Positions 1 through 4,707 of a stretch of DNA of 6,783 nucleotides are shown piece by piece. The translations under genes were made by a program, and so were the position numbers. Source of the DNA: Marinobacter sp. Lineage in GTDB: Bacteria; Pseudomonadota; Gammaproteobacteria; Pseudomonadales; Oleiphilaceae. Numbering within the stretch: the stretch's first letter is position 1; each line of letters opens with the position of its first letter. The notes beneath the pieces are model-generated. The model was not told the origin of the DNA and made no database searches. It saw nothing but the letters and a program-made list of their open reading frames with translations. The DNA is taken from positions 1 to 6,783 of the forward strand of contig JAEPMM010000184.1 in assembly GCA_017643965.1 (NCBI GenBank), read 5' to 3'.

Positions 1-293
1 AACGGAACGAACGTCCACAGCAGGATGCAGTCACCGGTGCGGCTTTCCACCGCCTCAATGGCCCGAGTCTGGTCGAGGCAGGCGGTCACCAGCGACCGGG
101 CATTGACCGGCAGCAGTATCGAGGCGTCCGGGTGCTGGCAGTGTTCACACAGACGTCGGGCGGCAGTGTTCTGCTCCAGAATGCCGCCGCTGCGGTCAAG
201 GATCAGGGTGGCTTCCGGGTCAAGATCCTGAAGTGGGCTAAGATTGATCAGGGCAGGCTTCCCATCGTGTGATTTTTGATATGGTAGATACAC
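1..293 (-). CDS. PAS-like sensory/signalling protein, N-terminal part (cut by window start)
   Basis: An open minus-strand frame runs from a GTG at 293-291 off the left edge, giving 97 residues. Residues about 24-97 read like the start of a PAS sensor domain: 'EATLILDRSGGILEQNTAARRL' style strand-turn-helix (around residues 27-47), then near 82-97 a strand resembling 'VESRTGDCILLWTFVP', a common closing part of PAS cores. PAS domains sense small ligands or redox state and are usually fused to a kinase, cyclase/phosphodiesterase or DNA-binding output; that output lies outside the window, so the class of regulator is unknown. The GTG is the only standard start upstream of the domain, because an in-frame TAG lies at 317-315. 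No Shine-Dalgarno sequence is visible before it. The gene is divergent from the acyl-CoA synthetase gene and could regulate it or respond to the same signal, but that is inference. Confidence 0.6.
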   Translation of the reverse strand, partial: MYLPYQKSHDGKPALINLSPLQDLDPEATLILDRSGGILEQNTAARRLCEHCQHPDASILLPVNARSLVTACLDQTRAIEAVESRTGDCILLWTFVP

Positions 294-310
294 TATAATA
301 CATTGGTGTA
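289..310. promoter_or_regulatory. Dyad around the TATAAT box, candidate operator
   Basis: TACAC (289-293) and GTGTA (306-310) are an inverted repeat that brackets the TATAAT at 294-299. A second small dyad, TACA (299-302) and TGTA (307-310), overlaps the right half. A protein bound here would cover a -10 box. The arms are short, so chance occurrence in AT-rich DNA is possible. Confidence 0.25.
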
Positions 311-422
311 ATTTCTAGTATTTATCCTATCAAATACTATTTCACGCACTCGAAGTATAGCTGTTATAGCGTACTCCCTGAATACACCATAAGAACAATG
401 CAGCTCACAGAGGACCACAACC
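294..422. promoter_or_regulatory. AT-rich divergent intergenic/promoter region
   Basis: This 129-nt gap separates the minus-strand PAS gene from the plus-strand acyl-CoA synthetase gene. By hand count about 35% of bases in 271-420 are G or C, and only about 24% in 271-340, far below the flanking genes. A perfect TATAAT lies at 294-299 on the plus strand, but no good -35 sits 16-18 nt upstream. On the minus strand, TTGATA (333-328) is followed after 17 nt by the poor -10 TACACC (310-305). A weak plus-strand pair is TTCACG (341-346) and TTATAG (364-369). A direct repeat of TATAGC occurs at 356-361 and 365-370. The synthetase has a good ribosome binding site, AGAGGA at 409-414, 8 nt before its ATG. 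The region is clearly the control region for two genes; the exact promoters are not certain. Confidence 0.6.
316..339. promoter_or_regulatory. Perfect 8-bp inverted repeat, candidate operator
   Basis: The arms TAGTATTT (316-323) and AAATACTA (332-339) are exact reverse complements separated by 8 nt, giving a 24-bp dyad. It overlaps the candidate minus-strand -35 (333-328) and lies between the two divergent genes, as expected for a dimeric regulator binding site. The arms are too AT-rich to make a useful terminator. The regulator is unknown. Confidence 0.4.
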
Positions 423-2051
423 ATGACCTCGATTTTTGACCAGGGTCTCGCACCCGTCGATGCCAACTACGCGGTTCAGTCGCCAATCGATTTCATTGAG
501 CGTACCGCCACCGTTTACCCGGATTACCCGGCCGTGATTCACGGCGCGTTGCGTTACACCTGGCAGCAGACCTACGACCGCAGCCGTCGCCTGGCCTCGG
601 CGCTGGCCGGGCGCGGCATCGGGCGTGGCGATACCGTGGCGGTGATGTTGCCCAATATTCCGGCCATGGTGGAGTGCCACTTCGGTGTGCCGATGATCGG
701 CGCGGTGCTGAACACCCTGAACGTGCGCCTGGATGCCGAGGCCATTGCGTTCATGCTGGGTCATGGCGAGGCCAAAGTGGTGATTGCCGACCGTGAGTTC
801 GGTGAGGTCATCCGCGATGCCGTCAGCCGTCTGGACAGCCAGCCGCTGGTGATTGACGTGGACGACCCGGAATACGGCGAGGGCGTTCAGGTCAGTGAAC
901 TGGATTACGAGGCCTTCCTGCAGGAAGGTGATCCCGGCTATGCCTGGCATTTCCCGGAAAACGAGTGGGATGCCATCTCCCTGAACTACACCTCCGGCAC
1001 CACCGGTAACCCCAAGGGGGTGGTGTATCACCATCGCGGTGCCTACCTGAACTCGCTGGGCAACCAGGCCGTGTGGTCCATGGACATGCACCCGGTGTAC
1101 CTCTGGACCCTGCCGATGTTCCACTGCAACGGCTGGTGTTTCCCCTGGACGGTCACCGCCATGGCCGGCACCCATGTGTGCCTGCGCCGGGTTGACCCGG
1201 AAAAGATCCTGCAACTGATCCGCGATCACCAGGTCACGCACATGTGCGGAGCGCCGATTGTGCTCAACGCACTGCTGAACGTGCCCGAATCCGCCAAGAC
1301 CGGTATCGACCACGAGGTGAAATCCATGACCGCCGGTGCCGCGCCCCCGGCGCAGGTGATCGGCGCCATTGAGGAGATGGGCATTGCGGTCACCCACGTG
1401 TACGGGCTGACCGAGGTCTATGGTCCGGTCACCGTGTGTGCCTGGAAAACCGAATGGGATGCGTTGCCGCTGCATGATCGTGCCCGCAAGAAAGCGCGCC
1501 AGGGCGTTCGTTATCACACCCTGGCCGGAACCATGGTGGGTGACCCCAGCACCATGGAACCGGTGCCCCGGGATGGCAAAACCATCGGTGAGATTTTCCT
1601 GCGAGGCAACACCGTGATGAAAGGGTACCTGAAGAACCCCAAGGCCACCGAAGAGGCCTTCCGTGGCGGCTGGTTTCACACCGGGGACCTGGCGGTGTGG
1701 CACGAAGACGGGTACATGGAAATCAAGGACCGCCTGAAAGACATCATCATTTCCGGTGGCGAGAATATCTCCACCATCGAAGTGGAAGACACGCTCTACC
1801 GCCACCCGGCAGTGCTCGAAGCCGCGGTAGTCGCCCGTCCCGACGAGAAATGGGGAGAAACACCCTGTGCCTTTGTGACCCTGAAACCGGAAGCCGGTGA
1901 GGTCAGTGAGGACGACATCATCGCCTTTTGTCGCGAGCATCTGGCCCGCTTCAAGGTGCCCAGGACCGTGGTGTTCTCGGAGTTGCCGAAAACCTCCACC
2001 GGCAAGATCCAGAAATTTGTGCTGCGGGACCAGGCCAAAGAGCTCGAATAA
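423..2051 (+). CDS. Acyl-CoA synthetase (AMP-forming fatty/organic acid-CoA ligase)
   Basis: This 542-residue cytoplasmic enzyme of the ANL adenylating superfamily activates a carboxylic acid with ATP to an acyl-AMP and transfers the acyl group to CoA. All core motifs are present: P-loop YTSGTTGNPKG at 189-199, the aromatic MFHCNGW at 232-238, VYGLTE at 326-331, GWFHTGD at 416-422, hinge DRLKD at 436-440 followed by IIISGGENIS, and the C-terminal catalytic lysine in KTSTGK (K528). Length is normal for the short/medium-chain acid ligase branch. The overall wording (HFGVPMIGAVLNTLN, YHHRGAYLN, WTLPMFHCNGWCFPWT) resembles the branch with AlkK-like medium-chain ligases, DmdB methylmercaptopropionate-CoA ligases and plant AAE/benzoate-CoA ligases, so the substrate cannot be fixed. 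The ATG at 423 has AGAGGA 8 nt upstream. The downstream permease starts 90 nt later and may share the transcript. Confidence 0.92.
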   Translation: MTSIFDQGLAPVDANYAVQSPIDFIERTATVYPDYPAVIHGALRYTWQQTYDRSRRLASALAGRGIGRGDTVAVMLPNIPAMVECHFGVPMIGAVLNTLNVRLDAEAIAFMLGHGEAKVVIADREFGEVIRDAVSRLDSQPLVIDVDDPEYGEGVQVSELDYEAFLQEGDPGYAWHFPENEWDAISLNYTSGTTGNPKGVVYHHRGAYLNSLGNQAVWSMDMHPVYLWTLPMFHCNGWCFPWTVTAMAGTHVCLRRVDPEKILQLIRDHQVTHMCGAPIVLNALLNVPESAKTGIDHEVKSMTAGAAPPAQVIGAIEEMGIAVTHVYGLTEVYGPVTVCAWKTEWDALPLHDRARKKARQGVRYHTLAGTMVGDPSTMEPVPRDGKTIGEIFLRGNTVMKGYLKNPKATEEAFRGGWFHTGDLAVWHEDGYMEIKDRLKDIIISGGENISTIEVEDTLYRHPAVLEAAVVARPDEKWGETPCAFVTLKPEAGEVSEDDIIAFCREHLARFKVPRTVVFSELPKTSTGKIQKFVLRDQAKELE

Positions 2052-2067
2052 CCGGCTTCTCTGAACC

Positions 2068-2080
2068 GGCGCGCAGCGCC
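2068..2080 (+). repeat. Small GC hairpin after the synthetase gene
   Basis: GGCGC (2068-2072) and GCGCC (2076-2080) form a 5-bp stem with loop GCA, 16 nt past the synthetase stop codon. No T-tract follows, so it is not a convincing intrinsic terminator; it might affect mRNA 3' stability or be chance. Confidence 0.25.
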
Positions 2081-2107
2081 ACTCCCAAACCCCCAACAAC
2101 AACAGCT

Positions 2108-2128
2108 GGTGCACGCCCTGCGTGCACC
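2108..2128 (+). promoter_or_regulatory. Perfect 9-bp hairpin directly before the permease ribosome binding site
   Basis: GGTGCACGC (2108-2116) and GCGTGCACC (2120-2128) are exact reverse complements with a 3-nt loop CCT. Each arm contains the palindrome GTGCAC. The stem ends 1 nt before the Shine-Dalgarno GGAG (2130-2133) of the permease. There is no T-run, so a terminator role is unlikely; control of translation initiation, an mRNA processing or stability element, or a dyad DNA operator all fit. Confidence 0.5.
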
Positions 2129-2129
2129 C

Positions 2130-2133
2130 GGAG
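2130..2133 (+). promoter_or_regulatory. Ribosome binding site setting the permease start
   Basis: GGAG lies 8 nt before the ATG at 2142. This favours 2142 over the in-frame GTG at 2109, which falls inside the hairpin arm and has no purine-rich sequence at proper distance. Confidence 0.65.
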
Positions 2134-2141
2134 ACCCTGTC

Positions 2142-3518
2142 ATGCAAATTTTTCATCGCAACAACGGCGAAGAGCAGCCGTACTGGCCGGCCGGCCCGTT
2201 CAAGATTCGCCTGCCGTTCGTGCATTACCGCTGGGAATTCGCGGAGATGGTTCAGGCGCTGATCATGTTCGTGGTCAGCCTGGCCATGATTCCGCTGCTG
2301 GAGAAGTACCTCGGTGTCCCATACGACGTGGCGCTGGCCTATGTGGTGATCTGCGGTATCGGCTTTATGTTGCCCGCGCTGCTTGGTGTGCCCCTGGTGC
2401 CGGGCTGGATCACCCCGGGTATCCCGGTGGTGCTGTTGTTCCTGAGTGACTACGAGCCCGGCCCCGAGGCCATACAGGCGCTGTTCGCGTTGCAGTTTCT
2501 GGTGTTCATCATCTTCCTGGTGCTGGGGGTTACCCGGCTGGGCAGCAAGCTGGTGGAACTGATTCCGCGGTCGATGAAAGGTGGCATCATCATTGGCGCC
2601 GGTATTGCGGCACTGATGGGCGAAATCGAGGCCGGCGGACGTCTCGCCGAGACTCCGATCTCGCTGATTGTTGGCGGCCTGGTATGTCTGTACCTGATGT
2701 TCTCGGTGTCATTCAAGGGTTTCGTGGAGTTCAGCACCATCGCCCGCAAGATCGCCAACTACGGCATGGTGCCGGGGATGGTCGTGGCGATTCTGGTGGG
2801 CTTTGCCACCGGCGAATATGCGGTGCCCAGTGTGGAGTGGGGCATTACCAGGCCCGCGTTCGACGAGCTGTGGAACTATCTGCCCTTCGCGGTGGGCTTC
2901 CCGGACGCAGAGGTGTTCCTGTACGCCATTCCCACCGCCGTGATCGCCTACGTGATTGCATTTGGCGACATCGTTGTTGGCCAGTCCCTGATGAACCGTG
3001 TCGACCACCTGCGCAAGGATGAAGACATCGACAACAGCATTGATCGGGTGCATCTGGTCACGGCTATCCGTAACGGCGGTCATGCCTTTTTCGCCCCGTA
3101 TCCGGGCCTGGCCGGCCCGATCTGGACCGCCGTTACCGCCACTATGGCGGAGCGTTACAAATACGGCCGTAATGCCATGGATTCCATCTACAGTGGCGGG
3201 GGCACCTTCTGGATTACCGGGTTCATTGCCCTGTTTGTCCTGCCGCTGGTGAGTTTCTTCCAGCCGGTGCTGCCGATTGCGCTGTCGCTGACGCTGTTGC
3301 TGACCGGGTATATCTGCCTGATGGTGGGCCTGGAGCAGTTGGAGAACAACACCGAGCGCGGTATCGCGGGCACCATGGGCGTGGTGCTGGCGGTGTACGG
3401 CGCCGGCTGGGGCCTGGCCACCGGTGCGGTTTTGTACCTGCTGATCGAACGCACCCGATTGCTCGGCTTTACCGCCGACCCGGAAGCGCCGGGCACGAGA
3501 GCCGCAGAAGAGCACTGA
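2142..3518 (+). CDS. Polytopic membrane permease, UraA/NCS2 (SLC23)-like, substrate unknown
   Basis: This 458-residue inner-membrane protein has about 12 hydrophobic spans, roughly at residues 34-52, 61-82, 88-102, 113-131, 144-160, 172-190, 208-223, 259-277, 317-333, 354-372, 376-396 and 410-434. The N-terminal 30 residues and the C-terminal tail (from about 437) are hydrophilic. The segment IPRSMKGGIIIGAGIAALMGE (141-161), the LVPGWITPGIP stretch in the third span (85-95) and the FGDIVVGQS stretch (274-282) recall the nucleobase/ascorbate transporter (NCS2) and SulP architecture. Hallmark substrate residues of the nucleobase family are not recognisable, so xanthine/uracil transport should not be assumed. 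A long charged loop (about 286-312, MNRVDHLRKDEDIDNSIDRVH) precedes a Pro/Gly-rich NGGHAFFAPYPGLAGP stretch (311-326) that may be the second half of the transport site. Its position 90 nt after an acyl-CoA ligase suggests an organic anion or carboxylate as cargo (inference). Confidence 0.8.
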   Translation: MQIFHRNNGEEQPYWPAGPFKIRLPFVHYRWEFAEMVQALIMFVVSLAMIPLLEKYLGVPYDVALAYVVICGIGFMLPALLGVPLVPGWITPGIPVVLLFLSDYEPGPEAIQALFALQFLVFIIFLVLGVTRLGSKLVELIPRSMKGGIIIGAGIAALMGEIEAGGRLAETPISLIVGGLVCLYLMFSVSFKGFVEFSTIARKIANYGMVPGMVVAILVGFATGEYAVPSVEWGITRPAFDELWNYLPFAVGFPDAEVFLYAIPTAVIAYVIAFGDIVVGQSLMNRVDHLRKDEDIDNSIDRVHLVTAIRNGGHAFFAPYPGLAGPIWTAVTATMAERYKYGRNAMDSIYSGGGTFWITGFIALFVLPLVSFFQPVLPIALSLTLLLTGYICLMVGLEQLENNTERGIAGTMGVVLAVYGAGWGLATGAVLYLLIERTRLLGFTADPEAPGTRAAEEH

Positions 3519-3521
3519 ACC

Positions 3522-3553
3522 GGTTGCCTCCGCTATCTGCAGCGGAGGCAACC
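3522..3553 (+). terminator. Perfect 13-bp stem-loop after the permease gene
   Basis: GGTTGCCTCCGCT (3522-3534) and AGCGGAGGCAACC (3541-3553) pair exactly around a 6-nt loop ATCTGC, starting 3 nt after the TGA stop. Only two T residues follow, so by itself it is an imperfect intrinsic terminator. It may protect the mRNA 3' end or act with the next hairpin. Confidence 0.6.
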
Positions 3554-3572
3554 TTACCCCTGTGTGTCCTTC

Positions 3573-3603
3573 GGGGTATCGGCCTGGCCATACCCCCTTT
3601 TTT
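3573..3603 (+). terminator. Rho-independent terminator with T6 tract
   Basis: GGGGTAT (3573-3579) pairs with ATACCCC (3590-3596). Past a bulged C at 3580 the helix continues GGC (3581-3583) with GCC (3587-3589) around a CTG loop. One C then leads into TTTTTT (3598-3603). This is the best intrinsic terminator in the window and closes the synthetase-permease unit. The GGGGTA of its 5' arm could instead pair with TACCCC at 3555-3560. Confidence 0.75.
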
Positions 3604-3752
3604 GCCCTCGCGTTTTGACGACCTGTCATTTCATGACAATCTGTCGGTTCACAGGTCGCGCCACTTCCGTCCTCACTGTTTTCAGGTTTACACTGCGGTG
3701 ACTGGTTAAATTTCATTCGCCGCTCCATAACCATAAGAAACAGGAGTTCGTG
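3604..3752 (+). promoter_or_regulatory. Leader/promoter region of the diiron-protein gene with operator-like repeats
   Basis: This stretch between the terminator and the next gene holds a cluster of dyads. CGACCTGT (3619-3626) and ACAGGTCG (3651-3658) are exact inverted repeats. Between and overlapping them lie TGTCA (3624-3628) and TGACA (3634-3638), a perfect 5-5-5 dyad, and a further TGTC (3642-3645) that forms GACA-ATC-TGTC with the second half-site. A TTGACG resembling a -35 lies at 3615-3620 at the left edge, but no good -10 is at standard spacing. The dyads are of the kind bound by TetR- or GntR-type dimers. The exact promoter is not resolved. Confidence 0.4.
3742..3746 (+). promoter_or_regulatory. 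Ribosome binding site setting the diiron-protein start
   Basis: AGGAG lies 6 nt before the ATG at 3753 and only 3 nt before the in-frame GTG at 3750, which favours the ATG. Confidence 0.7.
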
Positions 3753-4586
3753 ATGACCATCAGCTCCACGCCGGACGACGTGTCCGTCGCCCCGCGGCAC
3801 ATCCGTTTTGATGTGACCGACGAACTGAAAACCCTGTGGCACGGAAACGACGCGTTCCGCACGGCCTTTTTCAATGCCCTTTCCCTGCAGTTCCCCGACG
3901 GCGAACAACAGTTCATCAATGCGGTGCGGCTGTACCGCGACCGGATCGACGATCCCAAGCTGAAGGAGGAGATCCGCGGTTTTATCGGCCAGGAGGCGCT
4001 GCACAGCCGCGAGCACAAGAGCTATAACGAGGCTCTGAAAGCCCGCGGCTATGAGATCGACAAACTGGATCGGCGGTTCCGCAAACACATGGACTGGGTC
4101 GGCAGGCTGCCCCCCAGCCGGCAGTTGGCCGGTACCTGTGGTGCTGAGCATTACACCGCGGTGTTGGCGAACGCGATACTGCGCAACCCGCAATGGATGG
4201 ATGGCGCAACACCGACCATGCGACGGCTCTGGCGCTGGCACGCCATCGAGGAAACCGAGCACAAGTCCGTGGCCTTTGATGTCTACCGCCATTGCATTGG
4301 CAATGAGCGCCTGCGGCGTCTCGTCTTCCTGTTCGTGACCTGGAATTTCTTCAAGTACACCTTCCTCAACACCTGCAGCCTGCTGAGAACCGATGGCAAG
4401 CTGTGGAGTCTGAACACCTGGCTGGGCGGGCTGAACTTTCTGTGGGGGAAGCCGGGGGTATTGCGGCACTGCCTGCCCGAGTTCCTGGCTTACTTCCGCA
4501 AGGGCTTTCACCCCTGGCAGCAGGACAACCGCGCGCTGCTGAGGGCCAATCTGAGGGAGCTGGAAGCGGCCGCGCCGCGGCCCTGA
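3753..4586 (+). CDS. Ferritin-like diiron protein (family labelled 'predicted metal-dependent hydrolase', COG3687/PF10118 type)
   Basis: The product has 277 residues. The sequence fits the predicted metal-dependent hydrolase family (family name from memory). The visible ligand pattern is that of carboxylate-bridged diiron four-helix bundles: E51 (GEQQF), E81-A-L-H84 in GQEALHSREH, E132 in GAEHY, and E167-T-E-H170 in WHAIEETEHKSVAFDVY, i.e. E, ExxH, E, ExxH in order with spacing typical of helices. Extra candidate ligands are E87/H88, H133 and H163. Residues about 187-212 (LRRLVFLFVTWNFFKYTFLN) and 222-240 are hydrophobic and may touch or enter the membrane, suggesting a lipidic substrate. No signal peptide is seen. 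An oxidase, oxygenase or desaturase-like reaction is as likely as hydrolysis; no substrate can be named. It seems to be its own transcription unit, behind two terminator hairpins and 121 nt before the DegV gene. Confidence 0.8.
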   Translation: MTISSTPDDVSVAPRHIRFDVTDELKTLWHGNDAFRTAFFNALSLQFPDGEQQFINAVRLYRDRIDDPKLKEEIRGFIGQEALHSREHKSYNEALKARGYEIDKLDRRFRKHMDWVGRLPPSRQLAGTCGAEHYTAVLANAILRNPQWMDGATPTMRRLWRWHAIEETEHKSVAFDVYRHCIGNERLRRLVFLFVTWNFFKYTFLNTCSLLRTDGKLWSLNTWLGGLNFLWGKPGVLRHCLPEFLAYFRKGFHPWQQDNRALLRANLRELEAAAPRP

Positions 4587-4594
4587 ACCGCGGC
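4574..4594 (+). repeat. GC-rich hairpin spanning the stop codon of the diiron gene
   Basis: GCCGCGG (4574-4580) and CCGCGGC (4588-4594) pair exactly with a 7-nt loop CCCTGAA that contains the TGA stop. An alternative stem, GGCCGC (4568-4573) with GCGGCC (4577-4582), uses overlapping bases. No T-tract follows, so termination would be inefficient or Rho-dependent. Confidence 0.35.
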
Positions 4595-4624
4595 TGCTGA
4601 ATTTCTGATCACTTTGTGTGAAAC

Positions 4625-4653
4625 TTGACCAAGCTAAAAACAATGACAATAAA
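4625..4653 (+). promoter_or_regulatory. Candidate sigma70 promoter for the DegV-family gene
   Basis: TTGACC (4625-4630, five of six consensus bases) is followed after 17 nt by AATAAA (4648-4653, four of six). Transcription would begin near 4660, leaving a leader of about 48 nt that starts with a stem-loop (4659-4677). The surrounding sequence is AT-rich compared with the genes, which supports a promoter. Confidence 0.4.
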
Positions 4654-4658
4654 GGGAG

Positions 4659-4677
4659 TTCCCGATTCTTTCGGGAA
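4659..4677 (+). promoter_or_regulatory. Leader stem-loop before the DegV-family gene
   Basis: TTCCCGA (4659-4665) and TCGGGAA (4671-4677) form a perfect 7-bp stem with loop TTCTT. An alternative pairing exists between GTTCCC (4658-4663) and GGGAAC (4679-4684). If the promoter just upstream is right, this is at the very 5' end of the mRNA, where such structures can protect against decay. Confidence 0.4.
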
Positions 4678-4695
4678 GGGGAACATCCCGCAGCT

Positions 4696-4700
4696 GGAGG
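4696..4700 (+). promoter_or_regulatory. Ribosome binding site setting the DegV-family start
   Basis: GGAGG lies 7 nt before the ATG at 4708. This fixes the start there instead of at the in-frame GTG at 4618, whose extra 30 residues are low-complexity and cross the leader hairpin. Confidence 0.75.
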
Positions 4701-4707
4701 CACCCCA

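Noticed and set aside
25..231. 68-residue plus-strand open frame at the left end
   Set aside because: It lies opposite the PAS-like minus-strand frame and has no ribosome binding site or recognisable features.
276..299. TTGATA (276-281) with TATAAT (294-299) as a plus-strand sigma70 promoter
   Set aside because: The spacer is only 12 nt, too short for a normal promoter; the TATAAT is kept only as a notable element of the region.
405..2225. 606-residue minus-strand open frame opposite the acyl-CoA synthetase
   Set aside because: It is a shadow of the GC-rich coding strand: the sense frame has all the catalytic motifs, while the antisense product is His/Gly-rich with no recognisable domain and no ribosome binding site.
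2709..4703. 664-residue minus-strand open frame across the permease and diiron genes
   Set aside because: It crosses two clear sense genes, an intergenic region and two terminators. Its translation is Gln/His/Gly-rich low-complexity, typical of antisense frames in GC-rich DNA.
4618..4707. N-terminal extension of the DegV protein from a GTG
   Set aside because: The extension overlaps the leader hairpin, lacks family similarity, and GGAGG before ATG 4708 fits the real start.
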